Below are positions 1-7,758 of a stretch of DNA of 31,312 nucleotides, in pieces (positions within the stretch are counted from its first letter, which is position 1; each line of letters starts with the position of its first letter). The notes under the pieces were generated by a model, which saw nothing but the letters and a program-made list of their open reading frames with translations, had not been told where the DNA came from and did no database searches. Position numbers and translations under genes: made by a program. Source of the DNA: an uncultured Eubacteriales bacterium (GTDB lineage: Bacteria; Bacillota; Clostridia; Oscillospirales; CAG-272); the NCBI GenBank assembly GCA_900548735.1, contig URMC01000010.1:1-31312 (forward strand), written 5' to 3'.

Positions 1-101
1 CCGCGGGGCCCACAACCCCCCATTTTTTTTAACTTTTTTGGGGGGGGGGGGGGGGGGCGTTTTTTCCACCCCCCCCCCCCGGCCGCGTCCCCACCGCGCC
101 C
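1..101. other. Low-complexity homopolymer stretch, probable contig end
   Basis: The stretch contains runs of 8 T, 6 T, 18 G (40-57) and 12 C (69-80), with GC-only spacers, unlike anything else in the window. It stops just before the soj stop codon at 102-104. I read it as low-quality assembly at a contig edge, not as a biological element, although a real G-rich tract cannot be excluded. In relatives spo0J (parB) would be expected here. Confidence 0.6.
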
Positions 102-866
102 TTACACGCGGGAAAGTAACTCTTCTGCTACTTTTTTGTATTCCTTCACGCCTTTGGCGTTGCGGTCATAATAGCACGCAGGCTGACCAAACCCCGGCGC
201 CTCTGTCAGACGCACGTTGCGGCTGACCTGCGTTTCAAACACGCGGTCGCCGTAATGCTTTTTCAGCTCCGCCAGCACGTCCGCCGAGAGTGACAGCCGC
301 CCGTTGTACATCGTGACCAGAATTCCTGCCACGCGAAGCCGCGGGTTGTAGCGCTTGCGGATCCGTTCAATCGTGGCGGAAAGTTGCGTCAGCCCCTCCA
401 GCGCGTAGTATTCGCACTGCATCGGGATGACCACACAGTCCGCCGCGGAAAGCGCGTTGACGGTCAGCATGCCAAGCGAGGGCGGGCAGTCAAACAAAAC
501 GAAGTCATATCGCTCGCGCAAAGGCTGCAACGCCGCGCGCAGGCGTGAGTGGCGTTCTTCTTCGCCGTCCAGCAGATCGTATTCCGCCGCAGAAAGCGAC
601 ATGTTTGCCGGAAGCAGATCCAAATGATCAAATCCGGTCGTCAGAACGGCATCCTCTGCACGGCAACCGCCGATCAGCAGATCGGCAACCGAGAAGCGAA
701 GCGATTTTTTTGCCACACCCACGCCGCTGGTGGCGCTTCCCTGTGGGTCAAGATCCACCAACAGCGTGCGGTAGCCGGTCTGCCCCAGAATGGCGGCAAG
801 ATTGACAGCAGACGTCGTCTTGCCGACTCCGCCTTTCTGATTTGCAAAAGCAATCCATCTTCCCAT
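102..866 (-). CDS. soj: ParA/Soj chromosome-partitioning ATPase
   Basis: This is a 254-residue MinD/ParA-family ATPase, full length for Soj. The deviant Walker A motif KGGVGKTT is at residues 11-18, with the signature lysine K11 and catalytic-site lysine K16. The switch region DPQGS is near 40-44, and FDCPPSLG near 124-131 corresponds to the Walker B region. Soj binds DNA nonspecifically as an ATP dimer; with ParB at parS it segregates origins, and in Bacillus it also controls DnaA. The ATG at 866 is preceded by AAAGGA about 14 nt upstream, and a good promoter lies about 100 nt upstream. Its neighbours noc, rsmG and mnmG follow the usual order. spo0J would lie past the left edge. Identification is secure from motifs and context. 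Confidence 0.95.
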   Translation of the reverse strand: MGRWIAFANQKGGVGKTTSAVNLAAILGQTGYRTLLVDLDPQGSATSGVGVAKKSLRFSVADLLIGGCRAEDAVLTTGFDHLDLLPANMSLSAAEYDLLDGEEERHSRLRAALQPLRERYDFVLFDCPPSLGMLTVNALSAADCVVIPMQCEYYALEGLTQLSATIERIRKRYNPRLRVAGILVTMYNGRLSLSADVLAELKKHYGDRVFETQVSRNVRLTEAPGFGQPACYYDRNAKGVKEYKKVAEELLSRV

Positions 867-966
867 CCTGCACGTCCTTTTCTGTTTCCGCGGGGTTTCC
901 GCAGGGCATTTTTGCTGTTTTTTGCGGTCGCAGGCAAAAGCATGCGCCGTAAAGCCTCATGTCATT

Positions 967-995
967 ATTATATCATCTGTCTTTTTGCTTTGCAA
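967..995 (-). promoter_or_regulatory. Vegetative promoter for soj
   Basis: On the minus strand, TTGCAA (990-995) is followed by a 17-bp spacer and TATAAT (967-972). Transcription would start near 960, giving a leader of roughly 95 nt before the soj ATG at 866. It lies between soj and the parS cluster, so soj can be transcribed independently of noc. Confidence 0.75.
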
Positions 996-1198
996 GGGCT
1001 TTTGATAAATTGAGAAAAACTTTTTTCCGGTCTGACAGGAGGTATCCAAACCCGCCTCTGACGCGTGTATTTTGAAATCTTTGTGACTTTTCGTCATCGG
1101 GGGGCAAAGCCCGCCTTCTTCCGAAAAGCCGCAAATCTTCCTGAAATCGCGTGTCGGAGGTCGAAGAGTTCTCCTGCCAGGCTAAGGGTTCCGGGCGC

Positions 1199-1214
1199 GG
1201 TTTCACGTGAAACA
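1199..1214. promoter_or_regulatory. parS-like centromere site 1
   Basis: GGTTTCACGTGAAACA matches the parS consensus TGTTTCACGTGAAACA at all but the first base. It is the most soj-proximal of six sites in this intergenic region. ParB clamps load at such palindromes. Confidence 0.85.
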
Positions 1215-1277
1215 TCCGAAAGAGGACGAGCGGAAAATGTACGGCAGGAGAACCCGACCCCCACTATCCCCTTCCGC

Positions 1278-1369
1278 GGTAGAAGATTGGAGCCATCTTG
1301 CCCTCGTAGGAACCATAGATTGGGGTAGAAGATTGGAGCCGTCTTGCCCTCGTAGGGACCATGGATTGG
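1278..1369. repeat. 46-bp direct tandem duplication
   Basis: Two head-to-tail copies (1278-1323 and 1324-1369) begin GGTAGAAGATTGGAGCC and end with GATTGG. They differ at three positions, which points to a recent duplication. No coding function is apparent. Confidence 0.85.
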
Positions 1370-1721
1370 CACCTTGCGGAATTGTCTTCGACGGGCGCTT
1401 GCGGGCACTCCGCTGCTTTGAACGGAGGTACCTTCAGCTACGAAGAGAAAAACTGTTGGAAGGCACGTATGTGGTAAAACACTTTACCGCTGTAAGACAG
1501 GCTTACTCCCACTGGTTTATTTGGAAGCCAATCCTTATAAACGACACATGGAAGGCTCCATGGCGCATGGTGCGAACGAAAGGGAGAATTAAGGTACCCT
1601 TGCCGTTCCCTGTGGGCAAGAACGCGTGAGTGGCGGATGAGAAGTTTGGTTGTTGCACAAATATTTAAAAGATGACCTTCCGCGGCAATTTGCCGCAGAA
1701 GGCGCTTGAAATGCCACTCGC
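1370..1721. other. Gene-free stretch between soj and the parS cluster
   Basis: A 140-codon frame crosses from 1207 to 1629, but it lacks a ribosome binding site, runs through the 46-bp duplication and the first parS site, and resembles no family I know. A short palindrome, GCGGCAATTTGCCGC, lies near 1682-1696. I see no RNA gene or other recognisable element here. Confidence 0.5.
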
Positions 1722-1873
1722 CATTGCCTTTGAAGCAGGCCATTGCCTTTGAAGCAGGCCATTGCCTTTGAAGCCGATCACTGCCTTTGAAGCAGACCAG
1801 TGCCTTTGAAGCAGACCAGTGCCTTTGAAGCAGACCATTGCCTTTGAGATAGACCGCTGCCCCTTTGAGGCAG
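1722..1873. repeat. 19-bp tandem repeat array, seven to eight copies
   Basis: The unit CATTGCCTTTGAAGCAGGC recurs every 19 bp from 1722 to 1854 (seven units), followed by a degenerate eighth. Copies differ mainly in the last few bases (AGGC, CGAT, AGAC). A period not divisible by three and the absence of spacers argue against a coding repeat and against CRISPR. It sits 80 bp from the parS cluster. Confidence 0.9.
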
Positions 1874-1954
1874 AGTAATAGCGCCTTGCCACCTTGGCAG
1901 GATATTTCGGCACGTAATCAGCAAAAGGCGCCGCCCCGCCCTGCGGCGCCGGGT

Positions 1955-1970
1955 TGTTTCACGTGAAACG
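1955..1970. promoter_or_regulatory. parS-like centromere site 2
   Basis: TGTTTCACGTGAAACG differs from the consensus parS only in its last base. The bases after it (TTGCT) are shared with the sites at 2156 and 2199, which suggests a common duplicated origin. A degenerate relative, GGTTTCACGGAAAG, follows near 2024. Confidence 0.88.
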
Positions 1971-2094
1971 TTGCTTTTTCGCCGGAAGCGGGCAATGTTC
2001 GCCGCTTTATTCTGCCCGCGGTTGGTTTCACGGAAAGGCTACTTGCCACCGCGCTCGATATCGCCTATAAAAGCGCGCTCGCCCACAATCCTTG

Positions 2095-2110
2095 TGTTTC
2101 ACGTGGAACG
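2095..2110. promoter_or_regulatory. parS-like centromere site 3 (imperfect)
   Basis: TGTTTCACGTGGAACG has one change in the right half-site and one at the last base. It may bind ParB more weakly. Confidence 0.7.
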
Positions 2111-2155
2111 TGCCGCCGCTCAAAGACCTCCGCACCGCCCTCGCGCCGCACGCAA

Positions 2156-2171
2156 CGTTTCACGTGAAACG
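2156..2171. promoter_or_regulatory. parS-like centromere site 4
   Basis: CGTTTCACGTGAAACG is a perfect 16-bp palindrome with the parS core. It is the first of three sites spaced 41-43 bp apart within a tandem-duplicated unit. Confidence 0.85.
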
Positions 2172-2198
2172 TTGCTCCAAAAAAGGGGGCGGTATAGA

Positions 2199-2214
2199 CG
2201 TTTCATGTGAAACG
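2199..2214. promoter_or_regulatory. parS-like centromere site 5 (core variant)
   Basis: CGTTTCATGTGAAACG carries a C-to-T change in the central CACGTG core but is otherwise identical to the site 43 bp before it, including the flank GTTGCTCCAAAA. Confidence 0.75.
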
Positions 2215-2239
2215 TTGCTCCAAAAGGGGTTGGCATAGA

Positions 2240-2255
2240 CGTTTCACGTGAAACA
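2240..2255. promoter_or_regulatory. parS-like centromere site 6
   Basis: CGTTTCACGTGAAACA differs from the consensus only in the first base. It lies 30 bp beyond the predicted noc terminator and closes the cluster. Confidence 0.87.
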
Positions 2256-2283
2256 AATGCAAATGATTTGGAAAAACCGCCGC

Positions 2284-2312
2284 AAAAAGCCCCCGCCTGT
2301 TTGGCGGGGGCT
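2284..2312 (-). terminator. Rho-independent terminator downstream of noc
   Basis: On the minus strand the stem AGCCCCCGCC/GGCGGGGGCT (10 bp, loop of 5) is followed by a run of T. It lies about 180 nt after the noc stop and separates noc transcription from the parS cluster and soj. Confidence 0.8.
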
Positions 2313-2492
2313 GGGTAATATGGCGTCAGGGGTAGCCTTAAGGCGACTGCATCCATTATCATAGCCTGACAGGAGAATCCGCCCGCGGGAACCGGCTTCG
2401 GAATTTCCTGTCGGGCTAAGGCAACGCGCCGGATGACGACGGGGGGCAAGCTCCTGCCATGCCGGCTTTGAACCTGCACACAAAGCGGCACC

Positions 2493-3731
2493 TTAAAGCG
2501 CGCTCTTTCTTGGGATTTTGATGTAGATGTGTACGGCATCCTCCGCTTCTTCCCTGCTGCATTCTGCGTTCATTCCGGTTTTCCGGAAGATGGAAAGCGT
2601 GCGCTCAATCGAATTATACAGGGGCTGAAGGTCGTGCAGGATAAACTTCCGGGGCAAAATCCCGGCAGGAGCCGGAATCTCTGAGGTTACCCTGCGGGTG
2701 ACCGGCGCGCTTTCTGCGGCTGTCTCTTCCCTTCTCCCGGCGCCGTCTCTCTGCCCGGAAAAGGACGAAATAGCGGGTTCCGTTTGGGAAGAAACTGCGG
2801 GAATTGTGCCGCCAAAAGGGGAATATGCCGTGCTTTTTTGCTCACTGGAAGCCGACGAAGCGTGGTTTATGCACCACTCCGTGGCGCTACCGGTTGCTCC
2901 GGCATTCCCTGCCGGCGCCTGCGGCACAAAGCCGGTATTGTTGTCGTATTTTTGCCCGGGTGTGCGAAAAAAATCGCCTGTATACGGTTTTTGCCTGGCA
3001 AATTCACGCGCCGATGCGGAATATTCATTCCCCGCACAACGGGCGGGGCTCTGCTCTATCGCCCCGCCGGAGACCAGAGTCTCCACCAATTCCTCTGTCT
3101 GAACTACCGATAAATGGCGTAAAATCACGGATTCCAGCGCTTCCTGGCGCATTTTGGGGTCATTGATCCGTAGGATTGCCCTGGCATGCCGCTCCCCAAG
3201 CCCCGCCCGACGAATACTCTCCTGTTCCCGGTCGGAAAGCTGTAAAAGGCGTAATTTGTTTGCCACTGAGGACTGGGATAGCCCGCATTTTTCGGCAATT
3301 TCGGTCTGTTTCATTGAAAATTGTCGGGTTAAGCGGTCAAAAAGGTGCGCTTCATCCAAAAAATGCATATTTTTCTCTTGGTATTCATCCAAACAAGCAA
3401 GCTCCGCGCAACGCTTGTCCTCTCCGGAAAGCACCACGCAGGGGATCCGCTCTACACCTGCCATGCAAACGGCACGAAAACGGTCCTCCTCGCCGATCAG
3501 CTGATAGCAGGGAAAACCGCCGTTTATTTGCCGGATCCGGACGGAAAATGGCTGTAATACGCCGTATTTTCGGATGGATTCTGCCATACGGATCCGGGCG
3601 TTTTCTCCTCCTCGGCTTTTTTTGCCGGAAGGAAACAGCTGAATTTGCTCCGGGTGAAGAAAAAGAATGCTTTTTTGCGCTGTGGATGTAGTATAATGAA
3701 ATATTTCCGTTGATTTTTCACTGATATTCAT
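2493..3731 (-). CDS. noc: Noc-like ParB-family DNA-binding protein with long linker
   Basis: The start is the ATG at 3731, with GAGGTG 8 nt upstream, giving 412 residues. Residues about 20-110 are a ParB N-terminal domain and 125-220 a helix-turn-helix domain (SQSSVANKLRLLQL, then ERHARA). Of the four residues known to separate Noc from ParB specificity, three look Noc-like (Q153, K159, R181) and one is neither (Q164). Two departures stand out. The nucleotide-binding motif, usually AGERR, reads GEEDR at 80-84, and the upstream QPR segment is not recognisable. A Ser/Ala/Gly/Thr-rich linker of about 130 residues (223-355) precedes a short C-terminal domain, so the protein is well over 100 residues longer than Bacillus Noc. 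Its position after rsmG supports Noc. Whether it still hydrolyses CTP is uncertain. A weak TATACT box lies upstream. Confidence 0.85.
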   Translation of the reverse strand: MNISEKSTEIFHYTTSTAQKSILFLHPEQIQLFPSGKKSRGGENARIRMAESIRKYGVLQPFSVRIRQINGGFPCYQLIGEEDRFRAVCMAGVERIPCVVLSGEDKRCAELACLDEYQEKNMHFLDEAHLFDRLTRQFSMKQTEIAEKCGLSQSSVANKLRLLQLSDREQESIRRAGLGERHARAILRINDPKMRQEALESVILRHLSVVQTEELVETLVSGGAIEQSPARCAGNEYSASAREFARQKPYTGDFFRTPGQKYDNNTGFVPQAPAGNAGATGSATEWCINHASSASSEQKSTAYSPFGGTIPAVSSQTEPAISSFSGQRDGAGRREETAAESAPVTRRVTSEIPAPAGILPRKFILHDLQPLYNSIERTLSIFRKTGMNAECSREEAEDAVHIYIKIPRKSAL

Positions 3732-3875
3732 CTTTTTCACCTCTTTATACATCAGTATAGCACAGGCAAACCGCGAAAAATGCCGAAGCATAGTGGTAAA
3801 ATATGGGAAAAATGGAAAATGCAAGATTTCTCTCGGGGGTTCTGCAAGGAAAAACCGTTGACGGTGGCGAAATAT

Positions 3876-3913
3876 AAAAAAACAGGCGCCATGCAAGCCT
3901 TGCACGGCACCTG
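3876..3913 (-). terminator. Rho-independent terminator downstream of rsmG
   Basis: On the minus strand a 14-bp stem (3900-3913 with 3883-3896, two G-U pairs, 3-nt loop) is followed by seven T. It ends the mnmG-rsmG transcript, so noc probably has its own promoter. Confidence 0.85.
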
Positions 3914-4017
3914 CGGATTTGCTGACTGACAGAAAAATTCACATAAAACGGCACGGGGTTACCCTCTGCCGGGTCAGGAAACGAAACGGGCTTGGAAGCT
4001 CCTCGTTTGTTCTGCTT

Positions 4018-4749
4018 TTATAAGGGCTTTTTGAGAATCTTTGCAAAGGGACGGGGGAGGTTTGCGGGGGTGCATGAAACCTTTTGGATTTCCACGATGA
4101 CGCGGGATTCTTCCTCTCCGTTGCCCTGAAGAACAATATTATGCACGGCGGTGACCTTTCCGCCAAGGCTCGTGATGGCGGTGCGCGCCTTTTCCAGCTC
4201 CTCCGGCGCACGGGCGGCTTTCATGGCAAGAAATGTGCCGCCACGGCGCACAAACGGCAGGCACAGCTCCGCCAATACCGGCAATTCCGCCACGGCGCGG
4301 GCAACACAGACGTCAAAGCTTTCACGAAGCGCACCTTTTCCCGCTTCCTCCGCGCGGGCGGCAATTCCGGTCAGATTTTGCAATTCCAGTAGCTTTGCGG
4401 TCTCCGAAACGTAACGAACACGCTTTTCGGTGCTGTCGAGGGCGGTGATGGTAAGATCCGGGCGGCAAATGGCAAGCGGAAGGCAGGGAAAGCCCGCGCC
4501 ACAGCCGACATCAATCATTTTTGCGTTTTCCGGCAGAAAATCAGCCACAGAGAGCGAATCTGCCAAGTGCTTGAGGATAATTGCCTTTTCTTCTTTGATG
4601 GCGGTCAGATTCATCACTTTGGAGACTTCTATCAGATGTTCTGTCAGTAAAAACAGCTTCCTTGAGTTGCTTTCCGTATCAAACCGTCCTTGACCATTAT
4701 CCGCCATAACGGTATGCAAAACCTGATAAAATTCTTCGTATGAAATCAT
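4018..4749 (-). CDS. rsmG: 16S rRNA (guanine527-N7)-methyltransferase RsmG
   Basis: RsmG (GidB) uses S-adenosylmethionine to methylate G527 in the 530 loop of 16S rRNA. The 243-residue product has the expected size. MNLTAI at 46-51 and the KHLADSL segment at 60-66 precede the SAM-binding glycine loop DVGCGAGFP (80-88); ARAVAELPVLAELC further on is also typical. The ATG at 4749 follows AAGGAG at good spacing; a longer frame continues upstream into repeat DNA and is not used. It lies 329 bp after mnmG and ahead of its own terminator at 3876-3913. Confidence 0.95.
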   Translation of the reverse strand: MISYEEFYQVLHTVMADNGQGRFDTESNSRKLFLLTEHLIEVSKVMNLTAIKEEKAIILKHLADSLSVADFLPENAKMIDVGCGAGFPCLPLAICRPDLTITALDSTEKRVRYVSETAKLLELQNLTGIAARAEEAGKGALRESFDVCVARAVAELPVLAELCLPFVRRGGTFLAMKAARAPEELEKARTAITSLGGKVTAVHNIVLQGNGEEESRVIVEIQKVSCTPANLPRPFAKILKKPL

Positions 4750-4970
4750 AGTTATCTCCTTTTGAACGGGATTCCTTGAGTGAGAGAAGAGGGATTTTTG
4801 ACATTGGTTATGCCGGCAAGGGTTTGACCCCGCCGCTGCTTGGCATATCGCTTTACAAACGGGAGGGGAGACCCCTCCCCTACAAAGATCAGATTTATGT
4901 CGATAGGGCGGGAGGATATGAGTTGCCGCAGGCAACTGTCTTCTCTACAGGAGCCAGATTTATGCGAGGG
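4750..4970. repeat. Intergenic palindromic repeats between mnmG and rsmG
   Basis: No gene is seen. A copy of the GGGAGGGG/CCCCTCCC palindrome lies at 4859-4884, followed by AGATTTATGTCG and an ATATGAGTTGCCGC segment that recur elsewhere in the window (13.1 and 25.8 kb). Confidence 0.7.
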
Positions 4971-5094
4971 GTCGGCGGATGCCGTTGGGTCGGCGGATGC
5001 CGTTGGGTCGGCGGATGCCGTTGGGTTGGCGGATGCCGAGGGATTAACGAATGCCGTTGGGTCGGCGGATGCCGTGGGTCAGCGGATGCCGAGG
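4971..5094. repeat. 18-bp tandem repeat running into the mnmG 3' end
   Basis: Seven copies of GTCGGCGGATGCCGTTGG or variants lie at 4971-5094, with the last two 17 bp long. The last copy (5078-5094) contains the mnmG stop codon and the codons for its final residues LGIR. The array looks like outward expansion of the gene's own 3' end. Confidence 0.88.
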
Positions 5095-6944
5095 TAAATC
5101 AGGAGCACCGAGATGTCCGCCGGGCTGACGCCGCTGATGCGGGAGGCTTGCCCCACGGTCATGGGTTTTTGCGTATTCAGTTTTTGCACCGCCTCGATAC
5201 GAAGTCCGGTGATCTTGGTATAGTCAAGGTCGTTTGGCAACGCCTTTGACTCCAACCGCTCCTGACGGGCGACCTCCGCAAGCTCGCGGTTAATATAGCC
5301 CTCATATTTGATCTGCACCTCCACGGAAAGCGCTTCCCGCGCGGAAAGAGGCGGGCGGTCCGGGTCAAGGACGGCGAGCGCGCGATAGTCCGCTCCGGGG
5401 CGGCGCAACAACTCCGCCAGCGACACGCCGCTATTGACCGGGGTTAACCCCCGCTCTTCCAGCCAGGGGTTTGCGCGTTCCGGCGAGAGGTACGTGGAAC
5501 AAAGGCGGGCAATTTCCGCCTTGATATGCTCCTGCTTTTGGCAAAATGCGGCATATGCCGCATCGCTTACCAGCCCCACGCGCTTGCCGTAGGGGGTCAG
5601 TCTTGCGTCCGCATTGTCCTGCCGCAGGATCAGGCGGTACTCCGACCTGGAGGTCATCATGCGGTACGGCTCGTTTGTCCCTTTGGTAATCAGATCATCC
5701 ACCAACGTGCCGAGGTAGGAGCTGGAACGGGGCAGAATCAGGGGTTCCTCGCCCTTGACTTTCAGCGCGGCGTTGATGCCTGCCAGCAGCCCCTGCGCCG
5801 CCGCCTCCTCATAGCCGGAGGTGCCGTTGAACTGTCCGGCGCCGAAAAGCCCGGGAATGTGATGGAATTCCAGTGTGGCAGAGAGCGCGGTGGGGTCACA
5901 GCAGTCGTACTCGATGGCGTAGGCATAGCGCATGGTTTCCGCGTGCGCAAACCCCGGCAGGGTGGCAAGCATTTTCTCCTGTACATCGGTGGGCATGGAG
6001 GTGGAAAAGCCTTGCAGATACAGCTCCTCGGTGTCCGCGCCCAGCGGCTCCAAAAACAGCTGATGGCGCTCCTTGTCCGCAAAGCGGACGATTTTATCCT
6101 CAATCGAGGGGCAGTAGCGCGGACCCGTGGCATGAATAAACCCGCCGTACATGGCGGATCGGTTCAGATTTTCGCGGATGACGCGATGGGTTTCGCTGTT
6201 GGTATAGACAATATGGCAAGGAAGTTGTGAAACATCCTTGAGATAATCTTCCTTGGTCGAGGCGGAGAAGGGAATGGCTTCGGTTTCCCCGGGCTGTTCC
6301 TCCAGCACGGAAAAATCGATCGAGCGGCGGTTGATTCTCGCCGGAGTGCCGGTTTTGAAGCGGCGGAGCGGCACGCCGATGCGGGCGAGCGCCGCGGATA
6401 GGCCCCTTGAGGGCAGAAACCCGTCCGGTCCGCTTTCGTAATTGACATTGCCCACGAAAACCCGGCTGTCAAGGTAGGTGCCTGCCGCCACAATCACGCA
6501 GTTACAGGTGAAAACGTCGCCAAGGCGGGTGGTGACGGAAGAAACGGCACCCTGCCCGTCAAGCGTGATGTCCGTGACCTCGCCCTGAACGAGACGCAGG
6601 TGCTTCGTGCTTTCCAGAACGTGCTTCATATAAGCGTGGTAGCGTTTGCGGTCTGCCTGTACGCGCTTGGAATGGACCGCCGCGCCTTTGCCGAGGTTCA
6701 GCGTGCGGGATTGGAGAGTGACGTGATCCGCGGCCCGCCCCATTTCGCCGCCCAGCGCGTCGATTTCAAAAACCAGATGCCCCTTTGCGGTGCCGCCGAT
6801 AGAGGGGTTGCAGGGCATGTTGGCGACCGACTCCAAGGACATGGTAAAAAGAACGGTGTCCACGCCGAGACGTGCGGCGGCAAGCGCCGCCTCAATGCCG
6901 GCGTGACCCGCGCCGATGACAATGACTTTTGTGTGATGATCCAT
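5079..6944 (-). CDS. mnmG: tRNA uridine 5-carboxymethylaminomethyl modification enzyme MnmG
   Basis: MnmG (GidA) binds FAD and, with MnmE, installs the carboxymethylaminomethyl group on wobble U34 of certain tRNAs. The 621-residue product has the family length. The dinucleotide-binding loop GAGHAG is at 11-16, followed by MPCNPSIGG near 43-51, GTYLDSRVFVG, TGTPARI, YCPSIEDKI and the C-terminal LDYTKITGLRIEA region. The ATG at 6944 has no clear Shine-Dalgarno; a GGAGA lies about 30 nt upstream, so the start is less certain than the identity, but the N-terminus matches the family well. It heads the mnmG-rsmG-noc-soj block. mnmE is not adjacent. The last codons lie in a tandem repeat. Confidence 0.96.
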   Translation of the reverse strand: MDHHTKVIVIGAGHAGIEAALAAARLGVDTVLFTMSLESVANMPCNPSIGGTAKGHLVFEIDALGGEMGRAADHVTLQSRTLNLGKGAAVHSKRVQADRKRYHAYMKHVLESTKHLRLVQGEVTDITLDGQGAVSSVTTRLGDVFTCNCVIVAAGTYLDSRVFVGNVNYESGPDGFLPSRGLSAALARIGVPLRRFKTGTPARINRRSIDFSVLEEQPGETEAIPFSASTKEDYLKDVSQLPCHIVYTNSETHRVIRENLNRSAMYGGFIHATGPRYCPSIEDKIVRFADKERHQLFLEPLGADTEELYLQGFSTSMPTDVQEKMLATLPGFAHAETMRYAYAIEYDCCDPTALSATLEFHHIPGLFGAGQFNGTSGYEEAAAQGLLAGINAALKVKGEEPLILPRSSSYLGTLVDDLITKGTNEPYRMMTSRSEYRLILRQDNADARLTPYGKRVGLVSDAAYAAFCQKQEHIKAEIARLCSTYLSPERANPWLEERGLTPVNSGVSLAELLRRPGADYRALAVLDPDRPPLSAREALSVEVQIKYEGYINRELAEVARQERLESKALPNDLDYTKITGLRIEAVQKLNTQKPMTVGQASRISGVSPADISVLLIYLGIR

Positions 6945-7720
6945 AATTCGTGCCGGTACGTGATGAGAAACGTCCGGTTTCTCCTTTCGGGAATGTGTGG
7001 GTAATGTTTATTTTCGTGGGGGGAGGGAGGTGGCGTAAAGCGGCAACCGCCGCCACCTACGGAGTAGAGCAAATATAGCGCAGGGGCGACCATCGGTCGG
7101 CACCTTGCGGTGCGGCTTTCAGGCTGACGCGACGCTTTGGGTGGATATATCCTCAATTTTCCGTAGGGGAGGGGTTTCCCCTCCCGTTTGTAAGGCGTAA
7201 AGTCTAAGCAAAACAATCCCTCAGGCGCTGTCGCGCCAGCTCCCTTTACTGGGGGGAGCCTTTTGGGGTGTGCGAACATTGCGGGTGACCTCTTGCCACA
7301 GGGGGCGGCGGTTACAATGCACCGTTTGCTTGGTGAAAATCTAACCCCGTAGGGGGGCATTCCATATGCCCCCGCTTGTATGGAATTTCATTCCAACAAC
7401 CGGCGACAGCAAGCCCGTGCCATACGGCGAACAAAGCGTAAATTCCGAACAAACGGGAGGGGAAACCCCTCCCCTACAATATAAACACCACGCTCCCCGC
7501 AGGGGCGACCATCGGTCGCCCGTTTTTCCGACACAAATCTAACACCGTAGCGGGGGCATATGAAATGCCCCCCTACAGGGTTGGATTTTTGCCGGCAAAT
7601 GGGTCGTCTTGCGCCTGTGGCGCTGTGTGTCAGCACCCTGTGGAGGTTGCGGTTTTCCATAAGATATTTCGCTGTGCGGGGGAGAGAAAGATTGCCTTTT
7701 TCAAAGGTTTTTGAGGGGGT
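6945..7720. repeat. Gene-free region packed with dispersed palindromic repeats
   Basis: Within about 800 bp I find copies of several families: GCGACCATCGGTCG at about 7081-7103 and 7500-7522, GGCTTTCAGGCTGACGCG with its flank at 7111-7153, the GGGGAGGGG/CCCCTCCC palindrome at 7163-7186 and 7453-7476, the GCATTCCATATGCCCCC palindrome at 7352-7374 and 7551-7575, and a CTCAGGCGC...AGGGAGCC element at 7214-7260 that reappears inverted at 31159-31206. No coding potential is convincing. Confidence 0.75.
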
Positions 7721-7752
7721 CCGGGGGCACTTTTTGCAAAAAGTGCCCCCGG
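7721..7752. terminator. Perfect 15-bp hairpin after rarA
   Basis: CCGGGGGCACTTTTT and its exact complement are separated by GC, 7 nt beyond the rarA stop codon. It lacks a clean T run in the rarA direction. It belongs to a hairpin family also found at 9303, 9429, 25698 and 26346. Confidence 0.65.
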
Positions 7753-7758
7753 CGCATC

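Noticed and set aside
1207..1629. 140-codon plus-strand frame between soj and the parS cluster
   Set aside because: No ribosome binding site, begins inside a parS site, runs through a 46-bp duplication that would not keep frame, and shows no recognisable domain.
1665..1913. 82-codon minus-strand frame with a repetitive protein
   Set aside because: It is the translation of the 19-bp tandem array; the period is not a multiple of three and there is no ribosome binding site.
867..2492. Noc binding sites (ATTTCCCGGGAAAT)
   Set aside because: Looked for because the neighbouring gene is Noc-like, but only parS-type palindromes are seen.
4971..5094. CRISPR array
   Set aside because: Here and at 1722-1873 the repeats are contiguous without spacers, and no cas genes are present.
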